From an uncultured candidate division WWE3 bacterium (lineage in GTDB: Bacteria > Patescibacteriota > WWE3 > UBA101185 > UBA10185): 64,000 bases of DNA. Position numbers and translations under genes: made by a program. The notes beneath the pieces were generated by a model, which was given only the letters and a program-made list of their open reading frames with translations, did no database searches and was not told where the DNA came from. Every line of letters begins with the position of its first letter. Position 1 is the first letter of the stretch. Positions 43,401-53,844 of this stretch are shown piece after piece. The DNA lies in NCBI GenBank assembly GCA_938004185.1, contig CALKWN010000176.1:32511-96510 (forward strand). The letters run 5' to 3'.

Positions 43401-44080
43401 GTAATGTGTTGAAAAACCAGGATGAAATTCCTATCATTTCTTCTGTTCCCGGTGTTTTTACATACTCTTCCGCAAATCATGCCGTGTGCGATTCTTTTCC
43501 TTTCCCGTACCTTCCGCAGAATACAGGCTATCTTCTTGAAATAAGGGCAAGAAATATTGCCGGCGCTCCTCTAAGAGTTTGTCTGACAAACGAATATTCT
43601 AAAAGATGCGACTTGTACGTGGAGTTGCCGAAGAGCTCGATTATGGAAAATCATTATTATTTGATACCTCCTATGGGTGAAAGAACTGGGTATACGGTTA
43701 ATTTTTCGAATTTAATTTTCGGTAACGATTATACGGAAAATCAGCTTGAGTCTATAAGAATGTACCCCGTACCTTATTCATATCTTCGTAGCTTTCACGT
43801 TTTGCCCGAAAGTCAGAACAAGAATTTAATTGTACTTAATGAGGCCTATGAAAAAGGTTGGGTAGCACTTTGCGGTCTAACTCCCTGTAAAGCAGAACAC
43901 ATTACTGTAAATAATTGGTCGAACGGTTGGGTTTTAGATGCAGATAAAGATGCGAACTCGGTTAAATTTGTTTTTTGGCCGGAACTGTTGGAGTATTTGG
44001 GCTTGTTCGCATTGGCTCCCGTATCAATTTACGCCGTAAAATTTAGGCAAGGTCAAAAAGAAGGTAGTGACAATTTATGA
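40475..44080 (+). CDS. Giant GT-C-like membrane protein
   Basis: 1,201 residues. About 12 membrane helices occupy the first ~480; the conserved early loop GTFLTGWDTLHPEFN has acidic residues where GT-C enzymes have their catalytic site. The remaining ~700 residues are an exported beta-rich region, ending with one more helix (~1175-1190) and a short basic tail. The layout resembles YfhO-like and arabinofuranosyltransferase-like proteins. It probably modifies surface polymers with lipid-linked sugars. GTG start, leaderless-like. Its TGA overlaps the galE ATG (ATGA), linking it to UDP-galactose supply. Confidence 0.75.
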   Translation: MQFNLFKCFRVNLNFYPTLLFIIICIICVKNYTPGTFLTGWDTLHPEFNLSLYWQRILGGVWQEHQGLGAVASQAHASEIPRMIVYSLLNLVFGLKFVRYAYAFLMLFLGPFGVYFFLKDVLLRKFRISSINIGAFSGALFYLLNLGTLQHFYVPLEMFLTHFGLLGWYMWSSSLFYQTGKRKYLVAFFLFTLFGTSQAHTSTLFFAFMIYFISYFVIILLSDLSQKLSWNPQYIKRTVLIMLYTVVANLFWLLPNFYFALNHGGEVNMSKIHGLFSNEAFLANKRYGETEDVAILRSFLFSWGEHTGGAQYGELMDEWVKHLENPGVLYIGYGLFAFVCLGVVVSIIRREKFAFGSFMFFAVGIFFLFNVNPPFGGLFILLQDTVPLFKEAFRFPFTKFSIGLMFAYAVFFGYALSWYTSLFYRITKKILLPHFVHGVIFTVATALNIYFMLPAFSGNLISRSMRVNIPDRYFEMFKFFDEQDGYGRVADFPVHSFWGWMYYDWDSATRLGYQGAGFLWFGIKQPLLNREFDRWNLINEQYYREMSYAVYTEDPELLTDVLDKFKIRWLILDESIIIPAADSKQLFYPEIKALFEQMDSIRLIQDFGSGLYVYEYSPPVPFSRVENYDSFFRAGDIVYKEPQDTLYSFYKPYVGGGDVAFPYVGITKTDETVKSEHIQKQDDLIFINPKFITGTEMLIGAEGTDKSLARIPLTASFERLSEEDGFSLTINHVASGKILWNQVIANVGIGPIVVNLNGDHRGLFFDAEETGKKEVSFYYNLGGENYVKIFVMKENPVFPGGYSGQLEPCSDLYGMSSYEVSRVENGFVLTGSGLKACLTLPFTNLVADGSIDGSTLYPYVIKADIEPENPHSICIFSDKSGLCENFYRDGSHTFVLKDDVKDYYLRFNSNALGNNNPVSTTFKNVKIFSVFEDVSFPIILEKDEVLTPFISEPYKIDGNMSFGGSVVTMDHYHRYCNVLKNQDEIPIISSVPGVFTYSSANHAVCDSFPFPYLPQNTGYLLEIRARNIAGAPLRVCLTNEYSKRCDLYVELPKSSIMENHYYLIPPMGERTGYTVNFSNLIFGNDYTENQLESIRMYPVPYSYLRSFHVLPESQNKNLIVLNEAYEKGWVALCGLTPCKAEHITVNNWSNGWVLDADKDANSVKFVFWPELLEYLGLFALAPVSIYAVKFRQGQKEGSDNL

Positions 44081-45108
44081 CAAATATTAGTAGCGGAAAA
44101 GTCATTGTTACCGGGGGAGCGGGTTACATAGGAAGCCACGCAGTAAAAAGGTTGTTGAAGGAAGGCTACGACGTTTGTGTTTTTGATAACTTTTCAACCG
44201 GTTTCAGGCAGGCGTTGGAGAATCTTAAGAAATACGGGAATCTGGAAGTAGAGGAGGTCGATTTATCGGATATAGATGCACTTAGAAAAGTATTTTCAAC
44301 AAACTCTTTCGCGGATGTTTCTACGGTGCTTCATTTTGCAGGAGCTTTGGTTGTTTCGGAATCAATGACCAACCCGAGAAAGTATTTTATAAATAATTTA
44401 TCCGGCACTGTTAACTTACTTGAATGCATGAAAGATTGTGGAATTTCGAATATTGTTTTTTCTTCCACATGCGCGGTTTACGGCAACTCTAAATACGTTC
44501 CTTTAGATGAGAACCATCCTGTAAGCCCGACTAATCCTTATAGCGAATCCAAGCTTATGGTGGAAAAAGCTTTAAAGTGGTATTCGGAAATTTTCGGAGT
44601 AAAGCACCTGATTTTTAGATACTTTAACGTATTCGGCGCAGATCCCGATCTTGATATCGGGTATAGCTCAAACCCTTCCACACACTTGGTTCCTAATGCC
44701 GTAAAAGGGGCTTTAGGAATAGAATCTTTTAAAGTCACCTGTGCGACTAATTTTCCGACAAAAGACGGCACACCGGTAAGAGATTATGTCGATGTAAACG
44801 ATTTGGCTGATGCTCATTTTAAAGCTGTCGGTTATTTACAGTCAGGAAAATCGGGTGAGATTGTAAATTTGGGTACAGGAAAGGGTTACTCGGTTTACGA
44901 AATTATCGACATTGTTGAAAAGGTAACAGGAGCTAAGATTGATAGGGCTAAGGGAGAGGCGCGTTCGGGAGAGTATTCCGAGGTTTACGCAAATTATGAC
45001 AAAGCAGCACAATTACTGGGATGGTCTCCTGTAACAACTTTAGAAGACGGGGTTCGTAATTTGGTAGCGTGGTTCGAAAAGTACCCCAACGGATACCCCA
45101 ATTCTTAA
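44077..45108 (+). CDS. galE: UDP-glucose 4-epimerase
   Basis: Interconverts UDP-glucose and UDP-galactose, or their N-acetyl forms. 343 residues, extended SDR: NAD-binding GGAGYIGSH (~13-21), catalytic Ser/Tyr/Lys in SSTCAVYG and YSESK (Tyr155, Lys159), and RYFNVFGADPD. Overlapping the giant glycosyltransferase gene by four bases, it probably supplies sugar for surface glycosylation. It is followed by the fourth shared promoter only three bases after its stop. Confidence 0.93.
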   Translation: MTNISSGKVIVTGGAGYIGSHAVKRLLKEGYDVCVFDNFSTGFRQALENLKKYGNLEVEEVDLSDIDALRKVFSTNSFADVSTVLHFAGALVVSESMTNPRKYFINNLSGTVNLLECMKDCGISNIVFSSTCAVYGNSKYVPLDENHPVSPTNPYSESKLMVEKALKWYSEIFGVKHLIFRYFNVFGADPDLDIGYSSNPSTHLVPNAVKGALGIESFKVTCATNFPTKDGTPVRDYVDVNDLADAHFKAVGYLQSGKSGEIVNLGTGKGYSVYEIIDIVEKVTGAKIDRAKGEARSGEYSEVYANYDKAAQLLGWSPVTTLEDGVRNLVAWFEKYPNGYPNS

Positions 45109-45110
45109 AC

Positions 45111-45148
45111 CCCATAGTGTTGACAAAACGGGCATTTTGGTCTAAAAT
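45111..45148 (+). promoter_or_regulatory. Promoter with conserved upstream extension (copy 4 of 4)
   Basis: CCCATAGTG then TTGACA (45120-45125), 17-nt spacer, TAAAAT (45143-45148). A leader of about 110 nt follows before ATG 45265. Confidence 0.78.
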
Positions 45149-45264
45149 GCCTGCACGATTGGTCTTTGGGAGGCTGGTCTAAGAGTACTAAATTCCCTGC
45201 CAAATCAACAAAAAAGCATATCCGCATCATCCTTAGGGGTATGGGTTTTGTTGTTTGAAATTAT

Positions 45265-45882
45265 ATGATAAACAAAGGTTACAATTTAATAGCTTCTCTT
45301 GCCGTTGTAGCCGTCTTGTTCTTATTGTCAAGCGACAAGGCCCTTGCCGATTGCGAGACAAATTATGGGGGTGGAGAAACCTGCATAATCAACAAGAGGT
45401 TCAGCATTGAGAAGAAAGTAAGGATAGAAGGCGATGACGATTGGGAAACCAAAGTCACCGATGTTGACGAAGACGATGTAATAGAGTTCAGAATTAAGAT
45501 TAAAAATCTTTCTGACGACGATATAGACATCGACTTTGATGATATGAAAATGACCGACTACTTACCTGATGAGCTCTACAGAGTAGGGGGTTCGGGCTTG
45601 ACCGAGTACTGGGACGATTTTGAGCCCGGTGAAACCAAGACATTTGTTATTGAAGCCATGATCGAAGAGGATGAATTCGACAGAGACGGCGATTTTGATA
45701 AATGTGTGGTTAACAAAGCCAAGGTTGAGTGGGATGGCGAATTTGAGGGTTCCGACACAGCTACTGTATGTTACGGTGAAGGTGAGCCTAAAGAATTACC
45801 TAAAACAGGAGCTATCTCCTACACGGCTTTAGCTGGAATCGGTCTTGTGTTAGTGGGATCTTTGATTAGAAAGAAACAGTAA
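45265..45882 (+). CDS. LPXTG-type sortase substrate, acidic surface protein
   Basis: 205 residues. Signal peptide (~8-29, ending KALA), a very Asp/Glu-rich beta domain that resembles DUF11-type modules, then the complete sorting signal LPKTG (178-182), a hydrophobic helix and a basic RKKQ tail. The protein is therefore expected to be cut between Thr and Gly and coupled to the envelope by the sortase encoded next. The acidity suggests calcium binding. It has the shared surface promoter. Confidence 0.82.
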   Translation: MINKGYNLIASLAVVAVLFLLSSDKALADCETNYGGGETCIINKRFSIEKKVRIEGDDDWETKVTDVDEDDVIEFRIKIKNLSDDDIDIDFDDMKMTDYLPDELYRVGGSGLTEYWDDFEPGETKTFVIEAMIEEDEFDRDGDFDKCVVNKAKVEWDGEFEGSDTATVCYGEGEPKELPKTGAISYTALAGIGLVLVGSLIRKKQ

Positions 45883-45883
45883 A

Positions 45884-45990
45884 TCTTTCACGGGCGCGGC
45901 CTGTGAAAGATCCCCGTTTGCCCTTTGCTTTTGGGCAGGGGGCAGAATGGTTGGGTTTGGGTTTTACTTACTCGACCATTCTGTTCCTTG
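45884..45990 (+). promoter_or_regulatory. Three consecutive hairpins between LPXTG gene and sortase
   Basis: ATCTTTCAC/GTGAAAGAT (45883-45911), TGCCC/GGGCA (about 45919-45938) and CAGAATGGT/ACCATTCTG (about 45945-45983). None has a long T run, so they may tune sortase expression relative to its substrate rather than terminate fully. Confidence 0.5.
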
Positions 45991-46001
45991 CCTAAATTTT
46001 T

Positions 46002-46631
46002 ATGAATTCACCGAAAAAAACAAAACTAATTTTAATATTGTCCGCTCTTTTAGTGGTTGCCGTCGCAGCTTTTTATGCTGTGCGACTTTTTAACGATAAA
46101 AAACAAAATGATCAGGTGGTCGATGAGCAGGTTTCAGAGCAGACTTCGGTTTTTGAATCATTGGCGGAGATTTACCCGGTTCCTCCAGTAAAAATCACAA
46201 TCAAAGACAGAAATATAAGCGCTCCGATTATCGAGTTAGGGCTGACGGACGATGGTTTTTTAGATACCCCAAAAAAGTGGTCTGAAGCTGGGTGGTATAG
46301 AAAAAGTTCAAAACCGAGTGAAAAGGGAAATGTAATAATCAACGCTCATTTTGACGATAATTTAGGCAGACCTGCAGCTTTTTACCAGTTGAAAAACGTA
46401 ACTGTAGGTGATACAGTTCTTTTAGAAGACAGTCTCGGGCGGCTTCACGCATACCAGGTCGTCGATTCTTTTCTTGTAGATATCAATGATCCCGATAGAT
46501 TAAAAGTATTGGAGAGCAAGGAAGATAAATCCGAATTGACTTTAATAACTTGTGGCGGTGTCTGGTTGCAGGGCAGGTCGACCTACGATAAAAGACTTGT
46601 TGTGAAGGCGGAACTTATCAAGTCACTTTGA
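46002..46631 (+). CDS. Sortase (class E/F-like transpeptidase)
   Basis: 209 residues with an N-terminal membrane anchor (~8-26). Catalytic triad in the expected places: His116 (NVIINAHFDD), Cys184 (TLITCGG) and Arg198 (YDKRLVV). The His region has NAH where many have GH. It cleaves LPXTG-like signals outside the membrane and joins the protein to an amine acceptor. The substrate gene with LPKTG is directly upstream. What the acceptor is in a reduced cell is unknown. Confidence 0.88.
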   Translation: MNSPKKTKLILILSALLVVAVAAFYAVRLFNDKKQNDQVVDEQVSEQTSVFESLAEIYPVPPVKITIKDRNISAPIIELGLTDDGFLDTPKKWSEAGWYRKSSKPSEKGNVIINAHFDDNLGRPAAFYQLKNVTVGDTVLLEDSLGRLHAYQVVDSFLVDINDPDRLKVLESKEDKSELTLITCGGVWLQGRSTYDKRLVVKAELIKSL

Positions 46632-46743
46632 TCAAGATGAGGTTTAGAGTCGGGAGGTAGCACGGGGCAGTGGCTATCTCCCGGCTTTAGGCAAGTGCCT
46701 TAAACAGATTGATGTATAAATTTTCAATTTTCAACAACTAAAT

Positions 46744-48105
46744 ATGCCAATTAAAAAAACTGTAGATGCAAGTAAAAATAGTAATTTGAATAATAATGTT
46801 GCTCGTTCTTCATCCTCAAGAGGGTACTCGAGAAAACCTTCTGAGACAAAAGAGCAGAATGTAACACCTCAGGTATCCGATGCTACCCAGGGTGAGGGTG
46901 TGTCTAACACAAACAACCAAAGTTCCGCGACAACAATATATTCGTACTCTCATAAAGCCTCGTCCCAGCCGGATGAGCAGGGAAGTAACGGGGACAGCGT
47001 TCCGATTGAGGGAATGCTGGAGATATTGAATGATTACGGCGTTATTAGACAAAGGGAGAAAGTAGAATCGGATTTACCCCGTGATGTATATATAAGTCAC
47101 TCACAAATTAAACGTTTCAACCTAAGAAAAGGCGATATGATTAAGGGTTTTGCCCGTCCCCCAAAGGAGGGTGAAAGATACCTGTCTTTACTAAGGATAG
47201 AATCCGTCGAGGGAATAGAGCCTGAAAATGCGAGAAAGAGACCTCATTTCACCGAACTTACGCCGGTTTTTCCTAACGATTGGTTAAAACTCGAAACAAC
47301 AAAAGACGTGATTTCAACGAGACTGATAGATCTTATAGCTCCTATAGGAAGGGGGCAGAGGGCTATGCTCGTCGCTCCTCCGAAAGCAGGAAAAACCTTT
47401 TTATTAATGGACATCGCCAACGGTATTACAACAAACTATCCGGATATTGTTCTTATGGTTGCTCTTATAGGTGAAAGACCCGAAGAAGTAACACACTTCA
47501 GTCGTAACGTAAAAGGTGAGGTTTATGCCAGTAATTTCGATGAAAGAGCGGAAGAGCAGACCAGAGTTTCCGAGCTTTGTTTGGAAAGAGGTAAGAGGCT
47601 TGCAGAAAGAGGTAAGGATGTTGTAATTCTCATGGATTCTATAACAAGGCTAGCTCGTGCTTATAACATGGTTGCCCCTCCTTCGGGTAGAACATTGACC
47701 GGAGGTTTTGATCCCGCAGCTTTGTATCCTGCAAAACACTTTTTCGGAGCTGCCAGAAATTTTGAGGAAAACGGTAGTTTAACTATTATTGCCACTGCTT
47801 TGGTTGAGACCGGATCCAGGATGGACGACGTCATTTTCGAGGAGTTTAAAGGTACAGGTAATATGGAACTTAGACTCGACAGGACTTTGTCCGAAAGAAG
47901 AATTTTTCCGGCAATAGATATAAAGTCTAGCGGTACAAGACATGAAGAGCAGTTGTTCGATGCTCCTACATTAGAAAAGGTTTTCAGACTTAGAAGGATG
48001 GTTGATCTTCTTGAAGACAGAGATGCGACAGACCTTGTGATAGATAGGTTGAAGAAGACCAAGACGAACAAAGATTTCCTGGAAACTCTCCACACAGGAG
48101 CCTAA
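46744..48105 (+). CDS. rho: Transcription termination factor Rho
   Basis: 453 residues. An N-terminal ~80-residue Ser/Asn/Gln-rich, probably disordered insert replaces the usual short start. Then come the cold-shock-like RNA-binding domain (GMLEILNDYGVIR, DVYISHSQIKRF) and the RecA-like motor with Walker A PPKAGKT (~212-218), LIGERPEEVT, MDSITRLARAYN and the R-loop region. Disordered inserts in Rho are known in several phyla and can affect condensation or termination. No Shine-Dalgarno; TATAAA lies 24 nt before ATG. Confidence 0.95.
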   Translation: MPIKKTVDASKNSNLNNNVARSSSSRGYSRKPSETKEQNVTPQVSDATQGEGVSNTNNQSSATTIYSYSHKASSQPDEQGSNGDSVPIEGMLEILNDYGVIRQREKVESDLPRDVYISHSQIKRFNLRKGDMIKGFARPPKEGERYLSLLRIESVEGIEPENARKRPHFTELTPVFPNDWLKLETTKDVISTRLIDLIAPIGRGQRAMLVAPPKAGKTFLLMDIANGITTNYPDIVLMVALIGERPEEVTHFSRNVKGEVYASNFDERAEEQTRVSELCLERGKRLAERGKDVVILMDSITRLARAYNMVAPPSGRTLTGGFDPAALYPAKHFFGAARNFEENGSLTIIATALVETGSRMDDVIFEEFKGTGNMELRLDRTLSERRIFPAIDIKSSGTRHEEQLFDAPTLEKVFRLRRMVDLLEDRDATDLVIDRLKKTKTNKDFLETLHTGA

Positions 48106-48202
48106 TACTTCCGCGAAAATATTTTATATGCAGACAGTCGGGTTTGCCGTAATACTAAGGTATTGGTAAAATCGGTAGAGTCCTTTTTTAGGAAGTAAAA
48201 CA

Positions 48203-50556
<2,354 letters not shown>

Positions 50557-50585
50557 TATAATTCTTTGGCGTTTATTTTGTTTCC

Positions 50586-50661
50586 GGGCCGTTAGCTTAG
50601 TTGGTAGAGCGCTTCCATGGCATGGAAGAGGTCAGCGGTTCGAATCCGCTACGGTCCACCA
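50586..50661 (+). tRNA. tRNA-Ala (GGC)
   Basis: 76 nt including CCA, acceptor with G3-U70 wobble, anticodon GGC in ATGGCAT. It shares most of its acceptor and T arm with the rRNA-linked tRNA-Ala(TGC). Confidence 0.96.
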
Positions 50662-50726
50662 ACCAAACGAGTGTCATCGAAGGTGGGACTTATTTATGTT
50701 TCACCGGATTTAATTTGAAATTTTAG

Positions 50727-50752
50727 AAGGCCCCCGCAAAGCGGGGGCCTCT
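50727..50752. terminator. GC-rich terminator hairpin
   Basis: GGCCCCCGC/GCGGGGGCC with an AAA loop. On the minus strand it is followed by TTCTAAAATTT; it separates tRNA-Ala from the convergent 750-residue protein gene. Confidence 0.65.
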
Positions 50753-50778
50753 TCGGTTCTATCTATTCGAAGATAGAC

Positions 50779-53031
50779 TTAGTCTTCTTCCTGAGAGGGA
50801 AGAGTTCCGAGATCTATGTTCTGACCTTCAATCTGCTGTTCCTCACCTGCGTTTATCAGGGGTTCCTGCGGAAGAGCCGGTCCCTGATTTTGTGTTGCTG
50901 TAATCTGTTCTACGGTGGGTTTTACTTCCTGGGAAGAAGTACCCGCAGCACTAATTTTTTCTTCGATTTTTGCAAGTTCTGCATTGACAATTTTTTGATC
51001 TTCCGAACCGTCTTCTACCAAAGTTTTTGTGACTTCAAAGGCTTGTTTTGCGCTTTGAAAATCATTTAATTGTGCCATTGCTTGTGCAAAGTTGTAGTAG
51101 GCGTTTGCATAATCGGTCTTAAGTGAGAATGCCTGTCTGAACTGATTCGCTGCTGATAAATAGTCTCCCATTGCGTAATACATACCGCCCAGATCAAGTT
51201 TTAGTCTGGGATTCGTGGGATCCAGCTGTATAGCAGTGTTGTACGATGAGATAGCCCAGTCTGAGGCATTTTCAGCTACGTTTACTATGCTTCTGTAGAT
51301 TAAAGCTCTGGTTTCCCAGTTTGAAGCGCTCAAAGGATTTATTGCTTCGGTTGTTACTCTTGTGGTTGTTATGGCTTCAGAAATTAAACCCTGTATAGTT
51401 TGTCTGTCCGCGTCTGTAAGTTCTTCTTTAGAAGCTATGTTGTTTGCCAACGCCAGATCGGTTTGAGCAAAAGAGTTATAGTATGAGTCTCTTGTAGGGT
51501 TGGTGGTTATAGCTTTTCTCTGGTATTCATAGGTTTTAACCCCATTATTTTCCATCAAGGCCAGTACGGCTTTTCTCATATAGAACTCGCCCATGTAGTT
51601 TTTACCCCAAAGGTAACCTCCGTATACTACGGCAACTATTATTAATCCTCCGAAAATGAATTTGGAATACTCTTTGTTAATTGCTGAACTGTCGCCCAAA
51701 GATGCCACGGCTTGTATGTCTTTTGCGCCCACAGAACTTATATGAGCTATTTTACTGTGAGAATCGATGTAGGTGTGTGCCGCAACAAGTAAAGCCATAA
51801 GCGTGAATAGCATAAATACGGAAGATACCGTAGCTACCGTGAATGCAAAAGAAGCGAGTAGTGCTACCAGAGAAAGACTTAATACCTCAGTTAACCCTTC
51901 TTGGCTATCTGTAAATTTGGTCTGGTTAGCAAGTTTCATTATTCTTGTCGCAAGAAATATTGTCGCAAGAAGACCGAGAATTCCTATAGTAGCGATTATG
52001 TTAAACACCTCGTTGAAAGGTACGTCGAATCTTACATTCCAGAACTCCATGTAATTCAAAGTCATTGGTCTGAATCTTGTAAAGTTAGTTTGGAATGTTG
52101 AGGGTCCTGTTGCTATAAGAGGAAAATTTTGAATAGTTGCTGAAGCAACCACCCAGCTTTCTCTTACCGGAAGTGTTAGTTCTTTAGGGAAGTCAGCGTT
52201 AACTAAAACATTTCTTGTAGCCGGTACCAGAAAGACGATTCCCAGTGCGGCGGTTGTTCCAAGAATTGCGAGGTAGTAAACGCTTTCTTTAAACATCTTA
52301 GAAAGATCTACATAGAACACCATTCCTATTATACCTACAACCAAAATGACCCACGCTGTCAATACGCTGGTTAGAGCGACATAGAAGATGCTCATTAAGG
52401 TTAGTCCTGCAAGCCCTATCTTTATTTGAGGATTTCTTTCATAGGCTATGAGAACTAAAGCCATTATTATTGAAAGTGCTGCAAATATAGCGGTTTGAGA
52501 AGTACCTCCGTAGGTTGAGAAGTTAACCAACTGCATGTATATCGCGGAAGAAACGAATATCTTAAAGTAGCTTAATAGTGAAAGCAAAGTAGCTATTCCT
52601 GTGCCCGCCAAAAATGCATATAAAGCTGTTTTTATTGCTTTAGGATTTCTGTATAGCGGAGTTACTATATAGTAATACGCTAGAAATACTACTAAGGAGA
52701 ATAGACCTAACCATCTTCCGTGACTCCCGAAGATACTTACGGTTTTGCTTATTGAAAATACTGTTGATAAAGCATAAACAACCGTGAAAAGTATCAGGGG
52801 CAAGTCGACGATAGATTTGGCCAGCTCTATTTTTTGGCCTGTCATAAGACGTACCGCCCAAAGTATGGCTAGTACTATCGTAGCTAAAATCACCAGAGCG
52901 AGTTTGTTCATTTCGAAGAACTCTGTTGTGATCGGCAAAAAGAAAATTGGTACTAAGAAGGGAAGTATGTATACAGGTATTGCCTTAGACACGCCCCCCA
53001 ATATGAGACTTAAATTATTATTCCTATTCAT
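50779..53031 (-). CDS. O-antigen-ligase-like membrane protein with TPR domain
   Basis: 750 residues. About 12-14 membrane helices lie within ~15-475, with the Wzy/WaaL-type motif region (SIFGSHGRWLGLFS and a large external loop containing FPLIATGPSTFQTNF). A TPR region follows at ~590-700 (AISSYNTAIQLDPTNPRLKLDLG, YYNFAQAMAQLNDFQSAKQAF), then a low-complexity tail. O-antigen ligases join polymer sugars to a lipid or protein carrier. The acceptor is unknown. Monocistronic. Confidence 0.78.
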   Translation of the reverse strand: MNRNNNLSLILGGVSKAIPVYILPFLVPIFFLPITTEFFEMNKLALVILATIVLAILWAVRLMTGQKIELAKSIVDLPLILFTVVYALSTVFSISKTVSIFGSHGRWLGLFSLVVFLAYYYIVTPLYRNPKAIKTALYAFLAGTGIATLLSLLSYFKIFVSSAIYMQLVNFSTYGGTSQTAIFAALSIIMALVLIAYERNPQIKIGLAGLTLMSIFYVALTSVLTAWVILVVGIIGMVFYVDLSKMFKESVYYLAILGTTAALGIVFLVPATRNVLVNADFPKELTLPVRESWVVASATIQNFPLIATGPSTFQTNFTRFRPMTLNYMEFWNVRFDVPFNEVFNIIATIGILGLLATIFLATRIMKLANQTKFTDSQEGLTEVLSLSLVALLASFAFTVATVSSVFMLFTLMALLVAAHTYIDSHSKIAHISSVGAKDIQAVASLGDSSAINKEYSKFIFGGLIIVAVVYGGYLWGKNYMGEFYMRKAVLALMENNGVKTYEYQRKAITTNPTRDSYYNSFAQTDLALANNIASKEELTDADRQTIQGLISEAITTTRVTTEAINPLSASNWETRALIYRSIVNVAENASDWAISSYNTAIQLDPTNPRLKLDLGGMYYAMGDYLSAANQFRQAFSLKTDYANAYYNFAQAMAQLNDFQSAKQAFEVTKTLVEDGSEDQKIVNAELAKIEEKISAAGTSSQEVKPTVEQITATQNQGPALPQEPLINAGEEQQIEGQNIDLGTLPSQEED

Positions 53032-53113
53032 AATATAAGTGTGTAGTTTTCTTTTTAGCTTGTCAAGGCCTTTTCTCGTAAAGGGAAATCAACGGTTTTA
53101 GACCGTAAGTACA

Positions 53114-53788
53114 CTATTTTGTAATCCACCAGTTGAATGTGGTGTCGTAGTAAACCGGGGTGTCCAGCCTTATTTCAAATCCTTCTCCGGCACGTACTTC
53201 GGAAACCCAAAAAGCTGTAGCGGGTGTGAAGTTTTGAGTAAAAGTAATGTGCACTTTGGCATCGGCCGGGAGAGTGGAAGCTTTTACAAAATGTGTAGAT
53301 TGTCTTTTTGGGAAAACCGATGTTCCTGATGCCACCGTTTCAATGCTTCCGTCGGCATTTCTTGTATATGAGTAAGCTTCCATCAGGTCGTTTCTTTGCT
53401 TTCCTAAGGTAATGACTCCAAACTCGTTGGCAAGTATTAAAACCAGCACCAGTAAAGTGGAGTAGGAGATGAGTTGTGTTCTAACCTCCTTAGATTTTAT
53501 TAGGTTCAAGAGGTTTGTATATTTGCTTTTTATCTCAATTTTTTTGGCTATTTCTTCGTTGGATTCTCCCTGCTCCTTAAGTTTTTCTATAGTTACAAGT
53601 TGATCTAAAACCCATTCGGGGTAGTGGCCTTTAATATTTCCTTCAGAATCTCTTTGTCTTGTCATATGAGGAAGCCAACCGATTTTTGTGTAGTATCTTA
53701 GGCGGTTGTATGGGTCGCCCTTACCGAAATCAACACCCATGTTTTTTGCTTTTATTATGAGTTCTTCAGTGCTTAGCATTTTTTCCAT
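53114..53788 (-). CDS. Membrane-anchored MerR-like regulator
   Basis: 224 residues. The first ~80 are a MerR-type winged helix (STEELIIKAKNMGVDF, RLRYYTKIGWLPHMTRQ, then LEKLKEQGESNEEIAKKI). One membrane helix lies at ~107-123, and the last ~95 residues form a beta-rich external domain. This suggests a one-component sensor that links an outside signal to DNA binding. TATAAT lies 6 nt before ATG 53788 (leaderless). It is divergent to dprA. Target genes unknown; the competence cluster beginning 57 bases away is an obvious candidate. Confidence 0.72.
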   Translation of the reverse strand: MEKMLSTEELIIKAKNMGVDFGKGDPYNRLRYYTKIGWLPHMTRQRDSEGNIKGHYPEWVLDQLVTIEKLKEQGESNEEIAKKIEIKSKYTNLLNLIKSKEVRTQLISYSTLLVLVLILANEFGVITLGKQRNDLMEAYSYTRNADGSIETVASGTSVFPKRQSTHFVKASTLPADAKVHITFTQNFTPATAFWVSEVRAGEGFEIRLDTPVYYDTTFNWWITK

Positions 53789-53844
53789 ACCCGCATTATA
53801 GCAGATGGATTTTCTAACACGGTTAGAATAATCGGGGTTGTGCG

